Source: Hypomesus transpacificus
Taxonomy: Eukaryota > Chordata > Actinopteri > Osmeriformes > Osmeridae
DNA length: 64,000 nt
Direction: 5' to 3'
Assembly: GCF_021917145.1 (NCBI RefSeq)
Contig: NW_025813837.1
Span: forward strand, 1,676,193-1,740,192
Numbering within the stretch: position 1 is the stretch's first letter; each line of letters starts with the position of its first letter. This document shows, piece by piece, positions 34,835 through 55,518 of the stretch. The notes beneath the pieces were generated by a model. That model did not search any database. It was not told the origin of the DNA and saw nothing but the letters and a program-made list of their open reading frames with translations. A program made the position numbers and the translations under genes.

Positions 34835-34985
34835 CAGTGCCTTACTGCTTACATATGTAGGCTAAGGCCTTACCTCACAAGTCTGGTTTGAATCCACCCT
34901 GGCCAATTTCCTGCATGTCTTTCCCTCTCTCTATCTTACATTCCTTTCACTCTTTACTATCTATCCCCCAGTAAAACAGAAATGC
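34835..34985 (+). mobile_element. tRNA-derived SINE (same family as 5190-5345)
   Basis: It reads GCTAAGGCCTTACCTCACAA, then GGTTTGAATCC (B box), then ATTTCCTGCATGTCTTTCC and a pyrimidine-rich body. Confidence 0.6.
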
Positions 34986-36101
34986 CCTTACACAAAAAAA
35001 CTTCAAATGACAATTATAATGATATAACATGGACATGAATGTGCCGTGATACGAGTGGATCTGGTGTTGTTATGGTATTATTCATCACTCACATATCCAA
35101 ACTGCTGGACTCATTCATAAACGGGGGTGCCCCACAGTGGCTACACACCTGCCCTTGACCCTGGCTGCGCGTGGATAATTCATCACAATGTTTACAGAAT
35201 GCCCTTCACAGCTTGTATATTTTCATCCTGCAGAGGGAAAAAAAGAAAAACACCTCCACCTCTTCTCGCTGCTCGGCCAAACGTATCGCCTGCCTCCGAG
35301 CTGTAAATAAGAAGGCGTACTGTAATCCACTTGATACATTTCAGGCGAAATAAAGTCATCAGCTGAAAGCAATTTACTGTCTGTGTTCGAGCCAGAGGCT
35401 CGCGATTTCTCTGTTGTCATCATCATAGGCCGCAAGGCCAGCCAAGTACACACACACCCTTCAAATTGCTGTCGTATGCTGGCGCGAGTGCTGAAAACCC
35501 AGCCATTTTTCCTTGTCTGTACTTCAAATAAACTTTTATTTTGTTTATGATGATGGGGGAGTTTTTTTGTCAACCAGCAATGCAGCTATCGTGCGGGAGG
35601 TATGTCTCATTTACTTTGTTGGTTGAGAGCCGTAGAAGTCCAATCCACGTTTAGTGACTGTATATTCATCCTCCACGGTGGAGGCTTCCCATTGGCTAAC
35701 AAAAACAACAAATCCTCCATTTGGTTATGGACAAATGTTGAGTCCGTTTGAGTTGTAAACAAATCAAATCAAGTGTGATTTCCATAGGCCTGCAGTAGAT
35801 CACATTTGTCTTCACAGATGCCCATAGCTGTCATCACGTGAAATCCAATCTAAACCCTCAAAGCAGACAAGGAAAAATGCACGTAAATGATTATTTAGTG
35901 TGTAACAGTGTTATCAAAGGTCCTTTAACACATACACATGGAAAACATGTGGAAGGTCTTTTATGCTGAAGGAAACGCATCACATACCGGGCAACTTAGA
36001 GGTCAACTACTTCTGTTCACACAGCCTCCCTTCCACTGTCGTGTTCGTCAGTGTGTAGTCGAGTATGGACCTAGTCGTCAATCAAAGGATATACTGTCAT
36101 T

Positions 36102-36244
36102 GGCCGGGTTTCCAGATTCGTTAAGAAGCTCTTAACGCTAACAGCGTCTTAAGAACGTTCCAAGGACGCTCTCCAACGCTCTTAGAACTTTCTTAAGAAG
36201 ATTTTAGCGTTAAGAGCTTCTTAACAAATCTGGGAAACCCGGCC
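36102..36244. mobile_element. Palindromic MITE
   Basis: Nearly the whole element is an inverted repeat. The left arm GGCCGGGTTTCCAGATTCGT continues TTAAGAAGCTCTTAACGC, and the right arm mirrors it, ending AAATCTGGGAAACCCGGCC. Flanking ATT on both sides could be a 3 bp target-site duplication. No coding. Confidence 0.8.
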
Positions 36245-36523
36245 ATTTTCTGAGCCCCTTGTCTAGCCAATATTTTTTTTTGTGAAGTATAAATGATGCT
36301 GCTCATTACCCGCCCCGCCCCCATCCACAAGCCATCACATAGAAGCCATTTTATCAGTCAGGTCTGACCCAAGATCACAGAGGCGCTGGTGCTACAAGAT
36401 AAGGCTCCACTGCTGGGCTTGGGGCTTCAATGCGCCCCTTCCCTCTCCAAACATTTTCTTCAGCGAACATGCCAAGCGGAGGTTATGTCATATTGTCACT
36501 TGGCTGTGTGCTGCATGCAGGGC

Positions 36524-37165
36524 AGGGCAGGGCAGGGCAGGGCAGGGCAGGGCCGGGGCCAGGCTGGGCAGGGCAGGGCAGGGCAGGGCAGGGGCAGGGC
36601 AGGCAGGGCAGGGCAGGGCCAGGCCGGGCAGGGCAGGGCAGGGGCAGGGAGGGCAGGGCCGGGCAGGGCAGGGCAGGGCAGGGGCAGGGCCGGGCAGGGC
36701 CGGGCCGGGCTGGGCAGGGCCAGGGGCTGGGCAGGGCAGGGCAGGGCAGGGCAGGCCGGGCAGGGCAGGGCAGGGCAGGGCAGGGCCGGGGCAGGGCAGG
36801 CAGGGCTGGGCAGGGCAGGGCCAGGCTGGGCAGGGGGCAGGGCAGGGCAGGGCCAGGGCCGGGCAGGGCAGGGCAGGGCAGGGCAGGGCAGGGCAGGGCC
36901 GGGGCCAGGCCGGGCAGCAGGCAGGGCAGGGCAGGGCAGGGCCGGGCAGGGCAGGGCAGGGCAGGGCAGGGCAGGGCCGGGCAGGGCCGGGCCGGGCTGG
37001 GCAGGGCAGGGCAGGGCAGGGCAGGGGCAGGGCAGGGCGAGGCAGGGCCGGGCAGGGCAGGGCAGGGCCAGGCAGGGGCAGGGCAGGGCGGGCCAGGCTG
37101 GGCTGGCAGGGCAGGGCAGGGCGGGCAGGGCAGGGCCGGGCAGGGCAGGGCGGGGCAGGCTGGGC
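36524..37165. repeat. (GGGCA)n array of ~640 bp
   Basis: Pentamer GGGCA with GGGCC and GGGGCA variants in near-perfect tandem. Hundreds of residues are open in several frames on both strands, which is an artefact of the missing stop codons. G3 runs every two bases make the plus strand strongly G-quadruplex-prone. It lies ~1.6 kb upstream of the first lhx6 coding exon. Confidence 0.95.
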
Positions 37166-38782
37166 CGTGGAGGTGTCAAGCTCTCACACACCCCAGGGTG
37201 CTGCTGTGAGGTTCACTGAAATCGTGTGGAGTATCAAAACTAGAGAGAGATATTCCTGTCTCAAGTTTTGATACGACACAGTGCACACTATTACGTTCAG
37301 AGTGATCTACCACGAAGCTGAGAAATCTACCTTAACTTACAGAAACAGCTGAAAGGAGAACCTATAGACAGCTGTAACCAGTCATAATGACAGGAAGGTT
37401 GACTATTCATTTGTGTTAATAGGCTGATTGGACATTGTTATTATTATTATTATGAATAAGTATATGTGCAGTGCGGATGAATGGAGGACTGTGAGAACGG
37501 GAAGAGGATATCATATCCTGGATATGATTTCCCACCAATGCAGCTGATAGTCGCAGACGCGTCTTGCCTGTCACTACAAGGGATGTAGTCCATTAGTTTT
37601 CCTGGTTCAGACAAGCTTTACGATCAACATGTTGTTCGCTCTTGTTGTTATTCAAAAGCAACAATGGCTCCCCTTCTTAACGCTGATGATAATTTCCTTT
37701 TAGTAAACACATTCTGTAAAAAGCGCCCTCGAACAACCTTCCCTTACCTTACGAGCTATTGAGGAACGGATGACACGGCGTAATTACCGTTGACACGCTG
37801 ACCTCCCGACCGTCCGTTGGGGGTGTTTAAGCCGCGGTGATAAGTTAAGCATATGTTACGTTTTGTTTTTATTCAGGTGGGGGACTCGTGGTTCATTGTT
37901 TGCCTGGAACCCCGGCAGCTGGTGCTAAAGGAAGGGGGTGGGGGTGGGGCAGGACAGAGATATCAGACCAGCAGCAGTCCACCTTCAGTTCCTACATTCA
38001 CTGTTCCGGATGCTGCAGGTGACACAACCCGGTCTTTGACCTCGCATTGTGTGTGCTGTGTTAGAGAATTGTGTTCACTGATCAATACTGGAATGTAGGC
38101 CTACTGGGATTTCAGTACGTGGTGCAGGGACAAACTGCACCACGGAAAAACAAACAATGTAACAGCATTTGATCACAGTTTTGTTATATTTTTATAACCC
38201 AGCCTTTAACTTACTCACGCAGACAAAACACACTTTTAACTAGTGTTACGACACATAAACTGTAAATGATACAAAGAAAAGTAAAATGATCAATTTCAAT
38301 AACAATACACTTTTAACTACATATTTTGTTTATATTTATTAATGCTTCATATTATTTGATAATGCTATTTTTTTTAATTAATTTACCATATTAGTGGAGG
38401 TAATTGTTTTCTCATCAGAGTGAATGGGGAGTAGCCTAACTTCCATTTTGGAGGAGAGGCGGAGGAAAAAGCCAAAAAGATAAGTGGAGCCCCATAGCTC
38501 TGCTTTCCTGAATGAACACGGGTAGCTTATTTCTTAAAAGGATACAGGTCGCCTTTGCTTCTAATTTGTTTTTTACTGGGAGAAGTTAACAACAGGACAG
38601 ATACACAACGAAATTAGCTTTCTCCACAGAGTATAAACTGAAAGATTAAATCTTAATGTTGACCTGATTTATAATAAATTCGGAGGGCGTTTCGGTTGTT
38701 CATTTGAATGCCGGATTTTCCCCTATTGAAGAATAAAGCCTGTAGGCTGGTAGGCCTATATTTGGATGTTTCCTCTTTTCTC
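37166..38782 (+). other. lhx6 upstream region
   Basis: No coding exon can be supported. The last ~350 bp before the MYWK start is plausibly promoter and 5' UTR of lhx6. The sequence is otherwise AT-rich with no recognised repeat. Confidence 0.35.
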
Positions 38783-41700
38783 ATGTACTGGAAAAATGAA
38801 TCTCAATCCTCACTTCCAAAAGAGAGAAAATGTGTTATTGGACAATGATTTCGTTAAGGTAATGAAACGATTTGGGGGTCATTAAGCCTCAACTTCAATG
38901 TGATAATTTTTTAGTCTGATGAATTTGTATCTGCATTTTTGTTTCCAATGTTTATGTTTAGTGACAATCACGAACATTTTTTACATTGGTGCTAATTTTT
39001 TGAAACGAAGGACAACATGGATTCTGAATTCCACCCTGAAGCACATTTTTTGGCAGTGGGGTGAATAGTGCCGTAATCACCCGGGGGACTCTCAAGTATT
39101 TAACGAGCCTAACATGACCGACACAATCACCGTCCTTTATGTTTCAAGATCAGCTGCAACTTCTGTACATTATCTCGTATGAATAGTGCGATCTACAATT
39201 GAACCACTTCACATCCTATGGCTGTTTAGAGAGATTCGATTTTCGATTACGGCTATTAAAATTATAATATGTAATTCTGCTGGTGTCCCGGTGCCTTCTC
39301 GTGAGTGACAGCTGAAATTGACACTCTTACTGCCTCTTGTCGCGAGCATTTCAAGCAAACACTAATTGCAGGTGGTCTATCTTTTTCAGGGCTTTTCGAT
39401 TGCATGGGGAAGATGAGGTAGGCTGTTGCGCGCAAGGAAAAAAATCAATCATTTAAGTTTAATTGCCTCATCAAATTTTGCCTTTGTGGCCAGCTTTTAA
39501 ATGCGTTATTTAATGTTTTTGGACCGGATGTGGCTGGCAGTGTGGGTTAGGGATGCGTAATGCGTGGAAGAGGGCGAGTAGTCCTATCTTTTAGGCTCCA
39601 TCTTTCGCACCGACACCCCAGTGTCCGAGGCTTGATAATGGTGAGTCAAAACTACAAGGTCTTCCTTTTCCTGGTATAATGCTTCCGATTCTTAGATTGT
39701 GTCGAAAAGGGCGTTAATCGAACTGCTTTCCCCCAAGGACACCCAATGCTGTCCTCTGAGCTGTGTCGACTGTTTGGGCGTTGAGTTTCGTAGTTTTGTC
39801 ACTTTAAATCAATTACATTTTGGATCGTGTCATGTTATTGTCAACTCACTGTAATATCTGATGTGCGTAGACACATTTCATATGGTGGGTAATAGACTAT
39901 ATAAAATTTGGCAAGTGTGAGAAGTTATTGTATCGTATAAAGGTAAGTTATGCAAGTTATATTAAACATTGGAAGAAGCCTATTTCAACCCAAAAAATCT
40001 GATTGTAAAGTGTTGTTGTTCATAACAGTCTCACTCAGTAGAGGAGTCCCAATCGGAGGTGAAGAAGGAGGCAAACCTGTGCAGTCCTTCCCTGACGCCG
40101 TGTGTGTGTTCTTCGCCGCTGCCCTCCTCCGTCAGCAGTCCGCTCCTTGGGGAAGAATCAGTGCGCGAGCTGCGGGACGGAGATCCAGGACAGATATCTG
40201 CTCAAGGTGACCAGAACCATTTTAGGCCGAAATCACATAATTCAGTGTTGTCCCCACATATGCCTGCCTGGTATCTGATGATCTTGGATTACAATCAATT
40301 TAACAGTCCTGGATGATGTTTCGCCGCCTGCATCACCTGATAGTAGTTTTTTTGACATAATTATCAAAAAACGAAATAAATCATTTTGAAAGTTTTCTAA
40401 AATGATGACTATAATATGTGCATGTTTTTACAATGTAATAACTTTGCATTATATTGATCACCTTGCAGGTGAATAATCAGAATTGGCACGTGGGATGTCT
40501 GGAGTGTTCAGTCTGCAGAGAATCTTTACGTCAGCACAATAGCTGCTACATAAAAAACAAAGAAATCTATTGTAAATTGGATTATTTCAGGTAGGGTAAA
40601 TTCTGCAACCTGTGTAAATTAAAGTGAAAGCCTTTATGTGCATGTAGGCTACGAAATTATTTTTGTCATCTCGTGACGCAAAATATAACTAGGCCTGAAA
40701 GGAAAATGTAAAATATTGGATAGCCTACACTCTATAGCCAAGAAAAGTGTTTGCCGTTTAAAACGCCAAAATGCGTTTTGGCGCTTGGCATACTTGGCAT
40801 ACTTAGTTTATCAATATATATGTGATATAGAAATAACACTTATTATTTTTAAACTATCTATTAAATTAAATTGTCTACCCGTTAATCATTTGTCTTTCTG
40901 GTCACCTTTCAAGTTTCTCTTGGTCGTAGACAATAATGTCGTGACAATTAACAAATGTTTTTTTAAATGGTTAGTTTATTCCTCTGAATATCTGCGATTT
41001 ACAAAACATCTCTTCCTGAAATTTATTATTATTTAATGATCTTATTTTTCACAGTATTTTCTAACTTCTTCAGATTATATTATATTATTGCTATTACTAA
41101 ACGATATTGCCGTCACACATTCATACAAAAAAAATATTTTGAACTTAAATGAGCCTATATTTGACAGCGTTCAATCTGTCTCACAGTCGGTTCGGCACCA
41201 ATGTGCCCAGTGTGGCCGTCAGATCTATGCCAGTGATTGGGTGAGGCGAGCGCGGTGGCAGTGTGTACCACCTGGCGTGCTTTGCTTGCCTACTCCTGCA
41301 AGCGGCCAGTTGTCTACCCGGAGAGGAGTTTGGTCTTGGTGGAAGGCAGGGTTCTCTGTCGAGGACACTATGATACCATGGTGGACAACCTGCGTAGAGC
41401 TGCAGAAAATGGTTAGTAACAGCTTCAAGACCATACCAGACATTCAAGTTGCAGGCATAGCCTGTGTTAATTATGTATTTATTTTCGCCACAATTTGAAA
41501 ACAATACTAAACTGGCGCGGCCTAGTCTCAGTGTAAGAAAATAAACATAAATGCGTTGAGTGTGGTTGGTAAATGATTGTTCCTGTAACCCGTAGGGACA
41601 GGGCTGACTCTGGAGGGAGCCCTGCCTTCTGACCAGGACAGTCAACCCAGGCCCAGCAAAGAGGGCACGGACATCCTTCACTGCAGAGCAACTTCAGGTA

Positions 41701-42997
41701 TAGCCAGTAGCATGTTGTGCCTACAGTGTGTGTGTGTGTGTGTGTTTCTCTAAGAGGGAAAAAACAGTGATGGCTGACTTAAGTGTTCTGGTGTGTTCTC
41801 CTAGGTAATGCAGTCCCAGTTTAACCAAGACAACAACCCAGATGCCCCAGACCCTACAAAAGCTTGCAGACATGACGGGACTGAGCCGACGGGGTCATAC
41901 AGGTCAGGGAAACATTGCACACTGATATATGGTATAGGCAACAGGACATAATTCCATGTAGTACAATATGTTGTACATGATAATTTAATATATAGGCCTA
42001 TCTATATGATTCTATGAACATGTATGATTTTTTTTGTAAAAATTATAGAACATTTATTTGAATATGTAAACCCACAATCATTTTTATACATGTTTACTAG
42101 CAAGCCACCTTATACAATCAGTATTTCTTCTTTATTTGGTTTGTAGAAATGTAGCATTTTCTGTGATTATGTAGTTGCTTCATTTGCATGTGATTTGCAT
42201 CCACTTCACAATTACAGATTGCACACAGCCATATCAGGTTCCAACCCACAAAATAATGAGAATTTATCAACATCAAATCCTAAAAAATCTCAAGCCTTGG
42301 AAAAGAAAAGAAAAAACTACTTTGCATACTCCCCCTTACAAATAAATAAACTAAATGATTTCTTCAGCAATTGATAATGAAAAATAAATCATAGGCTATA
42401 TTTTCCATTTTTTATCAGGTTTGGTTTCAGAACTGTAGAGCAAGACACAAAAAGCACCCTCCGCAACCCAGCACTCTGTCCCAGGGTGTCCCCCACTCCC
42501 GTATGCCGTCCTCCCTGCCAGAAGACTTCCACTACTCCTCCTTCAGTAGCCCTGACCACCCCCCACCTGATGGGTCTGCATGGATACCTGGACAGTGAGT
42601 CAGCGGCTTCTCAGCCTGTCCCTGGGAGAGATTGTATTTGAGAGAATTGTCTAGTCTGTTTTCTTAGTATCAATCACCGTGGAACTGTGCTCTCCTAGTC
42701 CTTGACTATCTGCTGCACTTATTATCCACACTTTCGTATATCGCCGTGGATGAAAAGCATCTGCTAAATTAATGAATGTAAATGTTGATGCCAACCATGA
42801 GGGCTTGATTTCCTACTGATTAATATGTTCGACTGCTGAATCTGTTATGTTTTGTTTTTGGCTTGTCAAGTGCATCTTCTTGAGTAGATCTCTTTTGTGT
42901 TTGTGTCTGTATGCAGGCCATCCCTTCTCTGTGCTGGCAGGCTCGAACCATCTCAACCACCCCCACCATGGGCTTGACTCAGCTGCCGCTACGCTGA
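38783..42997 (+). CDS. lhx6: LIM/homeobox protein Lhx6, reading frame broken by 13 single-base indels
   Basis: LIM-homeodomain transcription factor; in vertebrates it specifies forebrain interneurons and craniofacial mesenchyme. Coding exons: 38783-38858 (MYWK start), 40029-40206, 40469-40590, 41187-41411, 41596-41697, 41805-41902, 42419-42594 and 42917-42997. Homology is unmistakable: [15 protein letters not shown] and [17 protein letters not shown] (LIM), ADMTGLSRR and [13 protein letters not shown] (homeodomain), C-terminal HPFSVL and TQLPLR. Yet only the third exon is in frame throughout. Extra bases lie at 38840-41, 40147-48, 41256, 41289-90, 41306-07, 41317-19, 41338-39, 41652-54, 41845-48, 41891-94, 42559-64 and 42960-64, with one base missing near 41200. 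Exon lengths minus these indels give the expected phases at every junction and a 348-residue protein, close to human LHX6. Splice sites are all intact. It is either an assembly error cluster or a very recent pseudogene. Confidence 0.9.
39590..39640 (+). promoter_or_regulatory. lhx6: Alternative lhx6 first exon ending in an ATG at the splice donor
   Basis: The sequence CTTGATAATG|GTGAGT places an ATG (39638-39640) exactly at a strong donor. Spliced to the exon at 40029 it would give [16 protein letters not shown], resembling the shorter mammalian LHX6 isoform that begins MAQ. The 5' end of the exon is not determined. Confidence 0.5.
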
Positions 42998-43580
42998 ACC
43001 CTGCCCAGCACAGCCTGGCTATACAGATCCCCAATCCCTGTTCAGTTTTCCTCATGTGAGCTCACAGCAGGACGGTCCCCTCCTGCCTCTTCACAGGATT
43101 ACAGTGTGTTTTTTTACGCCATCTAATTCAGTTTGGAATTCTGCTTTTCGAGGAGATGTATGTTTTTCTCTCTCCTCTTGGAAAATCCTCCTGGAAGATC
43201 AGACATTAGCAAGGACGAAAGGACGTGACGTGAAATTCCCACCCCAAAATGTTGTCCTGGATAACTTTTTTTTCTTGCCCTTTTCCATCAAGTCACACTA
43301 TTAAACCACTTTTTTCTTTTTTTTTTCAATCCTGAGGTTTTAAATGTGTAAGAAATCCCCAAATGCATGACTTGTGTGTTTCTCTGGGCCGAAGATATGT
43401 CTGACCCCGGAGGACTGTGTTTTGTGTTAATGTTGTTTTGAAGTTGTTTAATAGAATGTTACGGTATTTATTTTGACTTTACAGAGAAGCACTTTAGTAA
43501 ATGTCCTTATATGCTGACTGCTAAAGTCATTTATTGTATATTGTAAATACTGTACGAATTTAATAAAATGTGCCTGTAAG
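42998..43580 (+). other. lhx6: lhx6 3' UTR
   Basis: AT-rich sequence with poly-T patches ends in AATAAA at 43562-43567, followed by a TGTGCCTGTAAGTGTTGTGT GT-rich element. A canonical poly(A) site is supported. Confidence 0.65.
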
Positions 43581-52986
<9,406 letters not shown>

Positions 52987-53320
52987 AGGAAGAGCCTGCC
53001 TTCATCATCCTCATCCTCATCATCACCATCAGCATGTCAAGCGTCTATGGAATCGTGGCCTTCCACGTGTGATACTGGAGTTGAAGGCTCACCCATGTGG
53101 GCGTCAGTAGTTTTTTTTTTTACAGGGTGACCTCTATAACAGTGACTGGAAATGCAGAATCTATCAACTGTTAAAAAATTAAGGAATACATAAAAATGTG
53201 TAGTCCCATGTATTGACTGTGTCAACACTGTGTAGACCTAAGAATGTGTCGTCACATGTAGTCTTCTGTAGATTATCTGAATGTCCATGGTAGTGAGGGA
53301 GAAAATAAATACTTTTTAGA
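52987..53320 (+). other. Keratin gene 3' UTR
   Basis: Ends with AATAAA at about 53304-53309, about 320 bp after the stop, followed by T-rich sequence. A short (CAT)n patch is at 53005-53035. Confidence 0.6.
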
Positions 53321-55518
53321 ATCTGCAATACATCCTTTTAATATGATTGGTCATTTCAATGTTTCACTTCTTTGTCAACATTGTTATAACATAAATGTCA
53401 AAGTCTGTGTACCAAATGCTACAGCTTTCAAACCCTGTGAGCATGTGGCAAATGCCCCTTTATGGAGAAAGAAACTGAGGAGAAACTTAGGTAACACTTA
53501 AACAAGAGGCAGAAACCAAAATCACTGAATGACCAAACACAGGGTCTCGGATATCAAGGCTTTTATGTGTGTGTGTGTGTGTGTGGGTGTGTGTGTGCAC
53601 AATAAGAAGAGTAAAGTTATTAAATTAAAAGTTAACCAACGAGTCACCTTTTTACAGCCACATATGGCGCCTCCAACTGAAAGCTAAATTCCAGAGATAG
53701 GTTTTATCGTGACATGGTTGACATCCTAGTTTTGCGAACACAAAACAGTGTTGAAGTCATGAGAACCTTTGTCCTGTCCTTCTGGGTCACTGTGACACCA
53801 GAGGACAGATCAGATGACATGTCAGTCTACAATTCCCATGGCGATTTACTCTATCAACAGACCCCAAATACTGAACCTGAAAATCTGGTCCTGTGCTCAT
53901 TATCTTGCCTGGAACTTCTTATGGAGCTAACATAGCAAACATGGATGGCCTGTTGATAGTCTTGATAAGATATCATTCCTAAATTGTCAAATGGCCACTG
54001 TTGTTGAGTATAAGTGCATGTGGAACTAATATCCCATGTTGCTAAGTGTTCCAAAAAAAAAAGTTAAAGTGCACTGCACTCTGAGGTTTTACTGGTGTTG
54101 CTGTGACTGGACTTTTTGTCACTGATCACTGAAGCATCATGTGAAGGGACATTGTGTGTGTGTGTGTGGTAAATATATCCCTTTTTAAGACTTTCCAGTT
54201 TGAGCTAAGTCATTCCATGGCCTTGCGCTAATAGTCAAGCTGCTATTCCTGTGGTCACTGTAGCCTACAATGCTAAGAGTACTTGGTCATTTTCTTTAAC
54301 GTATTGACTGATGTAATGGGCTGCTGACACACATTATCACAACACAATAATATGAGATACCGGCAGTGGTAATCTGACTTTAAAGGAACATTCTAAGAGA
54401 GATTGGTGATGCTCCAAATAGGCTTTTGTGAGTCATGTTCAGTTGTTCAACATCACCTTTATTTGGAAAACAACTGGTGAGATGAAGAGAGGGATTCTTT
54501 TTCCTTTAAGCAAAAAAGGTTTCAACAACCTTAAGCAATATTTGAAAACCAGCCTTGACTGGATGATCATTATGACAAACATATGTTCACGAACCCACAC
54601 ACCGCATGTGTCCGTGCAAACGTGTATGTGAGTTTTCAGTAGGGTGAATGCGTGTGTGAACGTTTCACGTGTGAAAGTGTATGTGTTTCATAATGTGTTT
54701 GTGTAACAGCAGTCTGTTACTAAAGTTGGCATGACTTGTCCATCGCCATATCATTGTCAAACCAACAGTGCCGCTTTAAATAGTCTCCCGTCTAGATTGC
54801 CTCCGCCCCCTTCCGACACCGCTGTTCCGTACACAATCGGCCATTTTTCTAGAACGATTCTAGAAATGAAATAAATCCCAGCTTTGTTGGGGTCCACCGA
54901 AAAAAGTGGCCTGTTTATTTAGCTTTTTCCCAGCTATAGGTGAATATATTTTGAATACATAAGTGAGTCTAAGAATATATTTAAATGTTCTCTTTCATAA
55001 GACAGGTTGTTTCGGAATACGAAGTAGATTTTAGAGCCTCTTCTAGACGCTACATGAATAGGATGGAATGGGATGTTTAGCCAACAGATTAGCTACAACG
55101 TAATTGTTCACATGAAACAAAATGATAATACAGCTGAATTCGTTTTTGCTGAACCATGCAATGTGTTCAGAATGTTTAATTGCATGCAGCGTCTGCCTAA
55201 TGCCGTGTCATTATATCTAATGGAAATATTCAACAATTTAATCTACTTAAATTGTGTTCTACACGTTGTGTGGCTTCACCGAATTGATAGGCTCATGGTT
55301 AATACTTTTTTTAAAACTGATTGTCATTAGGGGAATAGGAGTGGTAATAACTTAATAGTTGCTTAGAACATCTGAATGCTGATCAAGAGTTAGCAGTTTG
55401 GATAAAAGTCTGCTAAATTAATACATGGATTCGTTATTTAGTGTAGTGCAGGTGTTACCCAGGAGAGCCTTAATATTTGACAGTGTATTGTTTTCCAGGT
55501 TCTCATATGTGAGGCACC
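53321..55518. other. Spacer and zbtb26 5' region
   Basis: Contains (GT)n at 53563-53597 and otherwise unique AT-rich sequence. Around 54780-54870 a GC-box (CCGCCCCC) and repeated TTCCG motifs look like a TATA-less promoter. CTATAG|GTGAAT at 54939-54945 could be the donor of a non-coding first exon, matching the acceptor TTTTCCAG that ends at 55498. The non-coding exon is inferred. Confidence 0.4.

Larger units (their letters stand above)
31425..36523. other. Gene-poor region with repeats and an assembly gap
   Basis: No supported exon. Contents are GA-rich tracts (31425-31510 and 32230-32350), a G-rich minisatellite (32639-32960), poly-G at 33389-33400, a 100-N gap, a SINE (34835-34985) and a palindromic MITE (36102-36244). 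Upstream exons of the minus-strand gene could be hidden here, but I cannot identify any. Confidence 0.5.

Noticed and set aside
36389-37219. Long overlapping ORFs (up to ~276 codons) rich in Gly/Arg/Ala or Pro/Ala/Leu
   Set aside because: They read through the (GGGCA)n array in several frames on both strands. The repeat simply lacks stop codons.
41088-41498. 136-codon ORF as an independent gene
   Set aside because: It is the second LIM-domain exon of lhx6 read in one frame between two indels; residues outside the matching block are frame-shifted noise.
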